This document shows positions 52,453-59,882 of a stretch of 64,000 bases of DNA, in pieces. Both the position numbers and the translations under genes were made by a program. Origin of the DNA: Dyella amyloliquefaciens (lineage in GTDB: Bacteria > Pseudomonadota > Gammaproteobacteria > Xanthomonadales > Rhodanobacteraceae); the NCBI RefSeq assembly GCF_004296575.1, contig NZ_SAYT01000001.1, forward strand, positions 490,906-554,905, written 5' to 3'. Each line of letters begins with the position of its first letter. Positions within the stretch are counted from its first letter, which is position 1. The notes under the pieces were generated by a model, which saw only the letters and a list, made by a program, of their open reading frames with translations, did no database searches and was not told the origin of the DNA.

Positions 52453-53370
52453 CCCTCTCCCTCTGGGAGAGGGCTGGGGAGAGGGTGCGGGTCTCGCCCC
52501 AGGCCGCAACGTAAGCAGGGAGCAGAGATTCGGCTTCTGGTCGATGCGATACCGCCAGCTTGCCGCTTACGCAGCGGGCGTTTCGATCGTCTGCCGACGC
52601 TCGAGTCACTTTTCTTTTGCTGGTCCAAAAGAAAAGTAACCCAAAGAAAACGACCTTCAGAGCCAGAGCTGGCAGCACTCCGCAGGGAAAGGCCTTGGAG
52701 GTTCCGGAGCCCGGATTGCGACCGCCTCCGCCGCTAGCGCGCGGCTACACCGCAACGCGCCATAGCGCTGAGGACTTAAAGCCGCGCCCGCTTCGCTCCC
52801 TCTCCCCTCCGGGGAGAGGGCCGGGGTGAGGGGTCAATCTTGCGAGAGCGTGGGAAGCGACGCGAAGTGTCATCGCGCACTAGGTGCGCTCCTACAAAGA
52901 GCAGACCCCACCATCTCCGCAACGCGATGTGCCGCGCAGCGGCACGAGCCTACAAACCTCCCCTGTGTGGCGGTGAGGGGTGGACGATCAGGCCCCGCAG
53001 GGGTGCCCGACAAGGATGTCGGGCACTTTTCGCCCGGGCAGGAGCCCGGTCGAAAAGCCCGGCCGCCCCTCACGGACTGGCTGGGCAAAGCCCAGACAGC
53101 GCCACGCGGGGTGCTCTTTCTTTTGGTTACTTTTCTTTGAGCAAGCAAAGAAAAGTGACTCGGCTGCCGGCAGGCAGTCGAAACGCTCGCCGCGTAGGCG
53201 GCAAGCTGGCGGCAGCACGGCAACCGCAGGCGAAATCCGTTCTCACAAGAGCGATAAGCGTGCAGATCGCGGCGAAAGGCTGTCGCGCACAGGGTGCGCT
53301 CCCACAAAAAGCGCGGGGCTAGCGTGGGGACTGACGCGACGTGTTATCGCGCACTGGGTGCGCTCCTACA
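52453..53370. repeat. Intergenic repeat cluster 4 (R2, R3, R2, R1, R4, R1, R1)
   Basis: It fills about 1 kb between the DUF4126 and M17 aminopeptidase genes, the longest gene-free stretch here. In order: R2 (52453-52490), R3 (about 52545-52790, same orientation as cluster 1), R2 (52798-52833), a reverse R1 arm (52873-52896), an inverted copy of the R4-associated unit (52920-53217), and two reverse R1 arms of different subtype (53283-53306 CCCTGT type, 53347-53370 CCCAGT type). Confidence 0.85.
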
Positions 53371-53452
53371 GGGAGGGCGTGGCGCAGCGCGGATGGATCG
53401 GGCGATGGCAGCGCGCACGAAGCGCACCGCGCATCGCCCCTCGAGAGCCAGA

Positions 53453-54832
53453 TCAGCCCGCGTACTTCTTCTGCAAAAACGCAAAGAACGCCCGCAACCC
53501 CAGCGCCTCACCACCGCGCGGCCGACCCGGCCGATCCGCGTCGTTCCACGCATACGTATCCAGATGCAGCCACGGCGTGTTCTCAGGCACGAAGCGCTCC
53601 AGGTACAGCGCAGCCGTAATCGCGCCCGCATGCCGCGAAGCGCCCGAGTTGGCGATGTCGGCCAGGTACGACTCGAGCATCTTGCGATAAGGACGCCACA
53701 ACGGCAGGCGCCACAGTGGGTCGTTGACCGTGCGGCCGGCGGCGAGCACGCGCTCGGCGGCATCGTCGTTGTTGGCGAACAGGGCCGGCAGGTCCGCGCC
53801 CAGCGCGATGCGCGCGGCGCCGGTGAGCGTGGCGAAATCGATGATCAGTTCCGGCTTCTGCTCGGTCGCGTAAGCCAGCGCATCGCACAGTACCAGGCGG
53901 CCTTCGGCGTCGGTGTTGTCGATTTCCACGGTGATGCCGGCGCGCGTGGTGATCACTTCACCCGGACGCAGGGCCGCGCCGGAGACGGCGTTCTCCACCG
54001 CCGGAATCAGCAGCTGCAGGCGCACCGGCAGCTTTGCCTGCATGATCAGGCCGGCCAGCGCGATCGCATGCGCGGCGCCGCCCATGTCCTTCTTCATCCA
54101 GCGCATGCCGTCGGCGGGCTTGAGGTCGAGGCCGCCGGTGTCGAAGCACACGCCCTTGCCGACCACGGCGATCTTCGGATCGCTGGCCTTGCCCCAGGTG
54201 AGTTCGATCAGGCGCGGCGCGCGATGGCTGGCGCGGCCCACGGCGTGGATGGTGGGGAAGTTGGCTTCAAGCAATTCATCACCCACCCACTCGCGCACCT
54301 TGCCCTTGTGCGCCTTGCCCAGCTGCTTCACCGCGTCGGCGAGATGCTTGGGACCCATGTCCTCGGTGGGCGTGTTGACCATGTCGCGCACCTGCGCGGT
54401 GGCTTCCACCAGCGGTGCGAGCACCTTCAGGTCGGCGGCAGGGATGGCCAGCTTCGCCGGCGCGCGGCGCGCCTTGCGATAGCGGGTGAACTCGTAGGCG
54501 CCCAGCGCCCAGCCCAACGCCGCCTGCAGGCGATCCTTCAGCACGCCCTCGTCGGCGAGGTGATAAGTGGCCTCGGGCAGCGCGCGCGGCATCGCGCCCA
54601 GTGCGCCGAGCGGGTCGGTGGCGTCCACGCCCACCAATACGCGAACCAGCTTGCCGCCTTCATCGGGAATGAGCGCGAACGTGCCCGGTGCCGCTTCGAA
54701 GCCGAACGAACTCAGCCACTGCCGCTGGACGGCGGTGAGGCGGCGTTTGATGGCGGCGAAGTGGGAGGCGTCGGTGGTCTCGATGGCGATGCTTTGGCGA
54801 TCGCTGTTCTTGCGTTCGATGAGAGCGGACAT
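53453..54832 (-). CDS. Leucyl aminopeptidase family (M17)
   Basis: A 459-residue cytosolic-type zinc or manganese aminopeptidase. Catalytic-domain signatures: VVGKGVCFDTGGLDLKPADGMRWMKKDMGGAA with metal-binding Lys and Asp residues and the canonical NTDAEGRL, followed by DFATLTGAARIALG. The N-terminal domain is shorter and less conserved, as in the PepB-like and M17 relatives of about 460 residues. The start at 54832 (MSALIERKNSDRQ) has GGAAATTC upstream on the minus strand. Neighbouring gaps on both sides are repeat clusters. Confidence 0.9.
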   Translation of the reverse strand: MSALIERKNSDRQSIAIETTDASHFAAIKRRLTAVQRQWLSSFGFEAAPGTFALIPDEGGKLVRVLVGVDATDPLGALGAMPRALPEATYHLADEGVLKDRLQAALGWALGAYEFTRYRKARRAPAKLAIPAADLKVLAPLVEATAQVRDMVNTPTEDMGPKHLADAVKQLGKAHKGKVREWVGDELLEANFPTIHAVGRASHRAPRLIELTWGKASDPKIAVVGKGVCFDTGGLDLKPADGMRWMKKDMGGAAHAIALAGLIMQAKLPVRLQLLIPAVENAVSGAALRPGEVITTRAGITVEIDNTDAEGRLVLCDALAYATEQKPELIIDFATLTGAARIALGADLPALFANNDDAAERVLAAGRTVNDPLWRLPLWRPYRKMLESYLADIANSGASRHAGAITAALYLERFVPENTPWLHLDTYAWNDADRPGRPRGGEALGLRAFFAFLQKKYAG

Positions 54833-55272
54833 GAATTTCCTTGCGCGCGGCACCGTGCAGCGCGGAGAGAAGAGGGGTAACCCCAATGATGCGCGCTTTT
54901 GCCGTGCAGGGGGAGGGAGTGAATTGCACTGGCGCAACGGGGCGCTGGATGTGAGGCCGATCGCGCACTGGGTGCGCTCCTACAGTGGCGATAGGTGACG
55001 TTGTCGCGAGCACCCACCCCTCACCCCAGCCCTCTCCCCGAAGGGGAGAGGGAGAAGTGATGGACCGGGGCGGATGGCGAAGCGGCCTTAAGCCCTCAGC
55101 GCATCGGAGAGTTGCGGTGTATCCGTGCCCTATGAGGTAGCACGTCTGTAACTCGGCTTGCCCCAGTCATCTGACGCTTCTATCCCGCATACCGCTATGA
55201 GCTCTGGCTCTTCAGGTCGTTTTTTTTGGGTTACTTTTCTTTTGGACCAGCAAAAGAAAAGTGACTCGAGCG

Positions 55273-55296
55273 TCCCACGGGACTAGCTTCGCGTCG
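55273..55296 (+). repeat. R5 unit inside R3, first copy
   Basis: A 24-base version, TCCCACGGGACTAGCTTC then GCGTCG, between GTGACTCGAGCG and TCGGCAGACG. R3 copy 52545 has these flanks joined directly (GACTCGAGCGTCGGCAGACG when read on its reverse strand). Confidence 0.7.
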
Positions 55297-55324
55297 TCGG
55301 CAGACGATCGAAACGCCCGCCGCG

Positions 55325-55349
55325 TCCCACAGGGACTAGCTTTGCGTCG
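55325..55349 (+). repeat. R5 unit inside R3, second copy
   Basis: A 25-base copy beginning TCCCACAGGGACTAGCTT, between CGCCGCG and TAGGTGGCAC, the same position as in cluster 2 (18778-18802). Confidence 0.7.
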
Positions 55350-55597
55350 TAGGTGGCACGCTGGCGGCAGCCCATCGAGCAGAAGCCGAAGCTCCGGATG
55401 AAGTGCTCCTGGGGCGCGTACAAAGCTCTTTTGGCCTACGCACTGATGGGGGACAGTGGCGAGAGCCGCACCCTCTCCCCACCCCTCTCCCGGAGGGAGA
55501 GGGAGCTACCACTCGCATCCCGGAGAACGAGGGCCTGATGAGCCTGTCGCGCACAGGGTGCGCTCCTACAGATGTAGGAGAGGGATTGAGGGCAGGG

Positions 55598-56290
55598 CTA
55601 CCCCTGCCTCTCCAACCAATCCGCCAACTCCCCCATATGCCGCAAATCCAGATCCGGCGCCCGCCCCAGTGCACCCGGCCACGGATGCCCGGCGCGATTG
55701 ATCCACGCCGTGCGCAGGCCCGCATCGCGCGCGCCCACCACGTCCAGCTCGGGATCATCACCCACATGCAGGATCTCGCCGGCAGTCAGGCCCAGCAGTT
55801 CGGCGGCTGCGAGGAAAATGCGCGGATCAGGCTTGGGCACGCCGGTGTCGCGCGCGCAGACATGGTGCGCGAAGTGCGCGCGGATGCCGATGCGGTCGAT
55901 GTCGGCGTTGCCGTTGGTGAGGCTGGCGATCGGCCAGCGGCCGGCGAGGCGTTCCAGCGCCGGCAGGCTTTCGGGGAAAAACTCCACGCTGTTGCGCGCG
56001 GAGAAGTAGATCTCCCACAACGCTTCCACCGGTGCCTCGTCGATGCCGCAGTGGGCAAAGGCGCGTCGGATGGTCAGATGGCGTTGCGCGGTGAAATCGT
56101 GCGAGAGGTCGCTGCGCTCGGCGGCGACCTCCGCGCGCAGCGCGCGCATGGCCGGGATGGGCCATGCGCGTGCCACGTCGGGATAGTGCTGGCGCAGATA
56201 CGCATCGACATCGCGATCCGCGCGTTCCAGGGCCGGCAGCACCGGCCACAGGGTGTCGTCGAGGTCGAGCGTGATGGCGCGAATGCGCAC
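55598..56290 (-). CDS. HAD-family phosphatase (subfamily IA, YigB-like)
   Basis: A 230-residue haloacid-dehalogenase-type hydrolase. Motif I ITLDLDDTLWPV (nucleophile Asp9, acid Asp11) at the N terminus, motif II SLTNGNADI, motif III KPDPRIF and motif IV HVGDDPELDVVGARDAG. A cap domain of about 100 residues lies between motifs I and II, as in subfamily IA. The sequence resembles YigB, which in E. coli can dephosphorylate a flavin precursor; this specificity is not certain. The end of the gene is next to cluster 5. It lies 11 bp downstream of the PstS-LysM gene and is likely cotranscribed. Confidence 0.87.
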   Translation of the reverse strand: MRIRAITLDLDDTLWPVLPALERADRDVDAYLRQHYPDVARAWPIPAMRALRAEVAAERSDLSHDFTAQRHLTIRRAFAHCGIDEAPVEALWEIYFSARNSVEFFPESLPALERLAGRWPIASLTNGNADIDRIGIRAHFAHHVCARDTGVPKPDPRIFLAAAELLGLTAGEILHVGDDPELDVVGARDAGLRTAWINRAGHPWPGALGRAPDLDLRHMGELADWLERQG

Positions 56291-56301
56291 GCCGCGACCT
56301 A

Positions 56302-57516
56302 TCAGTTGCCGCTGACCTTCAGTACCTGGTCGAGCTTCACCGTGTCGCTGGTCAGGTGGTTCCAGTCCTTCAGCTGGGCGACCGTCACCGAGTACTTCTC
56401 GGCGATCACCGACAGCGTTTCACCCTTGGCGACCTTGTGGGTCTCGCCAGCCGCAGCGGCCTTGCGTGTTTCCACGGCCTGCTTGGCTTCCAGTGCGCGC
56501 TCCGAGGTCGGCGCCGTGGCCGAGGCCGACGCATAGGTCGCACCCGGGGCGGCGAGCACCGGCGGGGCCGGGGTCGGTTCCACCTGCATCTTGATGCCGA
56601 TCTCGGCGAGGATCTTCTCGCGGCGAGCCGTGTCGTTGGCGGCCAGTTCCGGTGCATCCGAGTACGGCACCAGCTGGTGCTGGCGGGCCAGCGCCTTCAC
56701 CGTGTCGGTGTGCAGGAATTCCATGAACTGCTGGACCAGCGCAGCCTTCGGGCTGTTCGCGTTGGTCACCAGGTACAGCGGGGTGTACAGGATGTAGCTG
56801 CCGTCGGTGACGGTGGCCAGGCTCGGACGCGTGCCGTCGACGCTGATCATCTTCACCTTGCTGTTGGTGGCCACGCCCGAGAGGGTGGTCACGCCCAGCG
56901 CGTTCGGGTCGAGCGTCACGGCTTCTTCCAGCTTCGCCGTGTTCACGTACAGGCGGGGCGCCGCCACCGGCTGGTTGCCGCGGCCGAACAGCAGGCGACG
57001 CAGGCTGTATTCCACGCCGTCACCCGGGCTCGCCACGGCGTACAGGTTGATCGGCGCGTCCTTGCCGCCCACGTCCTTCCAGTTGGTGATCTTGCCGTAG
57101 TAGATGTCGTGCAGCTGCTTCGGGGTGAGGTTGTTCGTCGGGTTCGACGGATGCGTGATCATCACCAGCGCGTCGTACGCCACCGGCATGAACTGCAGGT
57201 CGGTCTCGGTACCACCGGCGCTGCCTCGCGCGCTGCCTGCCACGTCGGCCATGCCGTGCGCGACGGCATCAAGGCCCGAGGCGGTGTTGAACGGCTCGAT
57301 CTCGATGCGGCCCTTGCCGCTCTTTTCCCAGGCCTTGGCCACGTCGTCGACCACGCCGCGTGCGGTGGCGTAGTCGCCGCGCCACACCAGCGAGGGCAGC
57401 GGTGCGGCCTTGGTCGACTTGGCAGGCGTCTTGGTTTTGCCGGCGGCGAGTGCGCCGGTGGCCGCGCATGCGGTAAACAGCGCGACGACGAGAAGGCGGG
57501 AAATGCGTGATGACAT
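56302..57516 (-). CDS. PstS-like phosphate-binding protein fused to a C-terminal LysM domain
   Basis: A 404-residue exported protein: signal peptide MSSRISRLLVVALFTACAATGALAAG, then a PstS-type periplasmic binding domain (about residues 40-320) with WRGDYATARGVVDDV, EPFNTASGLDAVAHGMADVAGSAR, LTPKQLHDIYYGKITNWKDVGGKDAPINLYAV and YILYTPLYLVTNANSPKAALVQQFMEFLHT. The C terminus (about 358-402) is a LysM domain, HKVAKGETLSVIAEKYSV..LKDWNHL..VKLDQVLKV, which binds peptidoglycan. A Pro/Ala linker joins them. No pstCAB or phoU is nearby. The fusion suggests a wall-anchored phosphate or ligand-binding protein; function is inference. Confidence 0.85.
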   Translation of the reverse strand: MSSRISRLLVVALFTACAATGALAAGKTKTPAKSTKAAPLPSLVWRGDYATARGVVDDVAKAWEKSGKGRIEIEPFNTASGLDAVAHGMADVAGSARGSAGGTETDLQFMPVAYDALVMITHPSNPTNNLTPKQLHDIYYGKITNWKDVGGKDAPINLYAVASPGDGVEYSLRRLLFGRGNQPVAAPRLYVNTAKLEEAVTLDPNALGVTTLSGVATNSKVKMISVDGTRPSLATVTDGSYILYTPLYLVTNANSPKAALVQQFMEFLHTDTVKALARQHQLVPYSDAPELAANDTARREKILAEIGIKMQVEPTPAPPVLAAPGATYASASATAPTSERALEAKQAVETRKAAAAGETHKVAKGETLSVIAEKYSVTVAQLKDWNHLTSDTVKLDQVLKVSGN

Positions 57517-57883
57517 GGCGGTTGGGAACCCCGAGTACTGATAGGTGGTCCGCAGGCCGCCTTGATGGGCGTGCGTGCAGGGATTAGGTGTAACCCGGGT
57601 ATTTCAGCTAGCTCCGGGCCAAACATCAAGCTACTGCGAAGGCCTAATGCAGGGAAAAACGCGATGCCGCGCACGATGTCTCCGCACCGTTCATCAGAGG
57701 TTATTCGTCTCAGGCCGGCAAATACGGTCGCAGGTGTGGTGCGACGGTTTGCGGGGGTGCTCCAGGGCTCGTTTGTCGTGTGCTCGGGGTCACACGAGTG
57801 TGGCGGTTATCCCGCTCTTCGACGGGTACCGTCACCGTTAGCTCGCCGCCTCGCATTTCCCTCACCATCACCTAAACCCTCAC
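57517..57883. other. Upstream region of the PstS-LysM gene
   Basis: This 370-bp stretch precedes the minus-strand PstS-LysM gene. It must hold its promoter, but I see no convincing Pho box or promoter hexamers and no credible coding sequence. Confidence 0.4.
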
Positions 57884-58035
57884 CGTCATCCCAGCGAAAG
57901 CTGGGATCCAGCGCCTTTATCCACGGTGAGGTCAGAGCTCAAAGTCACTGGATGACTCGCTGCGCTCGCCCCTTCGGGGCCGCCCTACGGGCGTTCTGCG
58001 CGCTTCGCGCTTGTCCAGCTTCCGCGGGGATGACG
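57884..58035. repeat. R6 repeat, GTCATCCCAGCG type
   Basis: It starts CGTCATCCCAGCGAAAGCTGG, with a CCAGC..GCTGG hairpin, continues with a CTTCGGGG..GCCGCCCTACGGGCG part and ends in the near-inverse GCGGGGATGACG, so the ends are inverted (CGTCATCCC / GGGATGACG). This type is common between genes in many beta- and gammaproteobacteria. It lies just beyond the degQ stop at 58081. Confidence 0.75.
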
Positions 58036-58080
58036 AGCCTGGAGGCCCCACGCCGCTCGCAGCGCCTCACTCATCCCACC

Positions 58081-59451
58081 TCAACGAACATCCACATACC
58101 TCACCCCGTCATCCCCCGACACCACCAGCACCAGCTGCCGCGGGTTGACCCCAGAGAGCTTCTGCAACGTCCGCATATCCGGCACGCGCAGGTTGCCCAC
58201 GCCAATCACGATATCGCTGGACGTCAGCCCCGCCTGCGCGGCACGGCTGCCATTACGCACCTCGCTCACCCCCACGCCGGCGACGCCCTGCGCCCGCATG
58301 TTCTGCGAGAGCTCGCTGAAGGTGACACCCGCCAGCCTCGGATCCAGCTTTGCGCCATCAAAGGTGGCGAGCTTCTCAGGCGTCAGCTTGGCAGTGACAT
58401 CCCGCGTGGCACCATTGCGCTGCACAGTCAGCTTCACGGTGGAGCCGATCGGCATCAGCCCCTCCGCATTACGCAGCTCCTGCGCGCTGCGGATCGGCTT
58501 GCCGTCCAGCGCGGTGATCACGTCGCCCGGCTCGATGCTGGCGGTGTCGGCCGCCGAGCCGCCGTTCACACGTGTCACCACCACGCCCTTGGTGTCCTTC
58601 AGGCCCAGCACCTTGGCGATGCGCGGGGTGATGTCCTGCGCCTCCAGGCCCAGGTTGCCGCGATTGACCTTGCCGTGCGCGATCAGCTGCTGCATCACCT
58701 CGCTGGCGAGGTTGGTGGGGATGGCGAAGCCGATGCCCACGTTGCCGCCCGAGGGCGAGATGATCATGGTGTTGATACCCACCAGCTCGCCGCGCAGGTT
58801 CACCAGCGCGCCGCCGGAGTTGCCCGGATTGATCGAGGCATCGGTCTGTATGTAGTTCTGGTAGCCCGTGCCGCCCAGGCCCGAGCGGCTCAGCGCGGAG
58901 ACGATGCCCGACGTCACCGTCTGGCCCAGCCCGAACGGGTCGCCCACCGCCACCACGAAATCGCCCACGCGCAGCTTGGCGGAGTCCGCCATCGGCAGCG
59001 CCTGCAACCCGGTCGCCTGGATCTGCACCACCGCCAGGTCGGTCTCCGGGTCGGTGCCCACCAGCTTGCCCTTCGCGTCGCGACCGTCCTGCAAGGTCAC
59101 CGTGATGTCGTCGGCGCCGCCCACCACATGGTTGTTGGTGAGCACGTAGCCCTTCGCCGCATCCACGATCACACCCGAGCCCAGGCTCTGCTCCACGCGC
59201 TCGCGCGGTGAACCGCCCAGCCCGAAGAACTGGCGGAACACCGGATCCTCAAAGAACGGATCGCGCACCTGCACCCGCGTCTTGGTGGAGATGTTCACCA
59301 CCGCCGGCGTCACCTTCTCCAGCATCGGCGCCAGCGAGGGCAGGGGCTGGCCGTCGACCACGGGCGGCAGTGACGCATGGCTGGCCAGCGGCAAGGCGGC
59401 TGCGGCAACGAGACTCAAGGTGGCCCATCGGCGGGCAAGGCGGGCAAGCAT
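58081..59451 (-). CDS. degQ: Periplasmic serine endoprotease, DegP/DegQ type
   Basis: A 456-residue HtrA-family protease that degrades or refolds misfolded envelope proteins. Signal peptide MLARLARRWATLSLVAAAALPLASHA. Catalytic triad: His108 (LTNNHVVGG), Asp138 (DPETDLAV) and Ser212 (INPGNSGGALVNL). Two PDZ domains follow (for example GLEAQDITPRIAKVLGLKDTKGVVV and GVGVSEVRNGSRAAQAGLTSSDIVIGVGNLRV). Length matches DegQ (455) rather than the longer DegP. The ATG at 59451 has AAAGGAG upstream on the minus strand. It is divergent from nrdJa. Confidence 0.93.
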   Translation of the reverse strand: MLARLARRWATLSLVAAAALPLASHASLPPVVDGQPLPSLAPMLEKVTPAVVNISTKTRVQVRDPFFEDPVFRQFFGLGGSPRERVEQSLGSGVIVDAAKGYVLTNNHVVGGADDITVTLQDGRDAKGKLVGTDPETDLAVVQIQATGLQALPMADSAKLRVGDFVVAVGDPFGLGQTVTSGIVSALSRSGLGGTGYQNYIQTDASINPGNSGGALVNLRGELVGINTMIISPSGGNVGIGFAIPTNLASEVMQQLIAHGKVNRGNLGLEAQDITPRIAKVLGLKDTKGVVVTRVNGGSAADTASIEPGDVITALDGKPIRSAQELRNAEGLMPIGSTVKLTVQRNGATRDVTAKLTPEKLATFDGAKLDPRLAGVTFSELSQNMRAQGVAGVGVSEVRNGSRAAQAGLTSSDIVIGVGNLRVPDMRTLQKLSGVNPRQLVLVVSGDDGVRYVDVR

Positions 59452-59662
59452 GGAAGCTCCTTTCTCTCTTTGAATCGGCCGTCGTTCGACTCAATCCGCG
59501 GCGCGCGGTTCCTTGAATTCGCCGCCCTCTGCGCGGTTCCGTGCCGTCTTCCTGAGCCCGTCCCGCGAGCGCGTATGAAGCAAGCTTGAGAACAGGAACA
59601 TAGGCAGTTGGAAAGACTTTACATCGAACCATCCGAGGGGTAACTTTCTCATCCGTTCGCGA

Positions 59663-59678
59663 CCACAACATCTTGTGT
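59663..59678 (+). promoter_or_regulatory. Putative NrdR box upstream of nrdJa
   Basis: CCACAACATCTTGTGT matches the NrdR consensus ACACWATATATWGTGT at 13 of 16 positions by my alignment, about 205 bp before the nrdJa start. It overlaps a possible -35 (TTGTGT at 59673) with GATAAA 16 bases on. NrdR normally binds two boxes; I did not find a convincing second one. The surrounding 430-bp gap (59452-59882) between degQ and nrdJa shows no B12-box. Confidence 0.5.
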
Positions 59679-59882
59679 GACAACGCTGGTGATAAACCCA
59701 AGAGCTGGTGTCGGGGGACATCGACTTGGGGGAGTTGTCGAAGGTCAGGCAGGGAGCGCAAGGGTCGGGCAGTGTGCTGGCTATGTGGATCCTCCAGTGC
59801 ATGACCTGACGCGAGCGGCATAGCCGATAAAACAAGAAACCAACACGGGGCCGAGAGGCCGTACCGGGAGGTCAGGAAGCCG

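Larger units (their letters stand above)
54961..55569. repeat. Intergenic repeat cluster 5 (R1, R2, R3 with two R5, R2, R1)
   Basis: It fills the gap between the M17 peptidase and the HAD gene. In order: a reverse R1 arm (54961-54984), R2 (55017-55052), R3 in reverse orientation (about 55070-55390) carrying two R5 units (55273-55296 and 55325-55349), R2 (55467-55504) and a reverse R1 arm of mixed subtype (55546-55569). Confidence 0.85.

Noticed and set aside
49827-52514. 895-codon plus-strand frame covering the M1 aminopeptidase
   Set aside because: Antisense to a gene with a full HExxH-18-E zinc site and running into repeats at both ends.
53294-54880. 528-codon plus-strand frame opposite the M17 aminopeptidase
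   Set aside because: Shadow of the peptidase; begins inside R1 repeats.
56302-57516. Part of a Pst phosphate transport operon
   Set aside because: No permease, ATPase or phoU genes are adjacent; the neighbours are a HAD phosphatase and an unrelated protease.
59452-59882. Cobalamin riboswitch before the B12-dependent reductase
   Set aside because: No B12-box (GCCACTG-like) or the long conserved paired region was seen in this gap.
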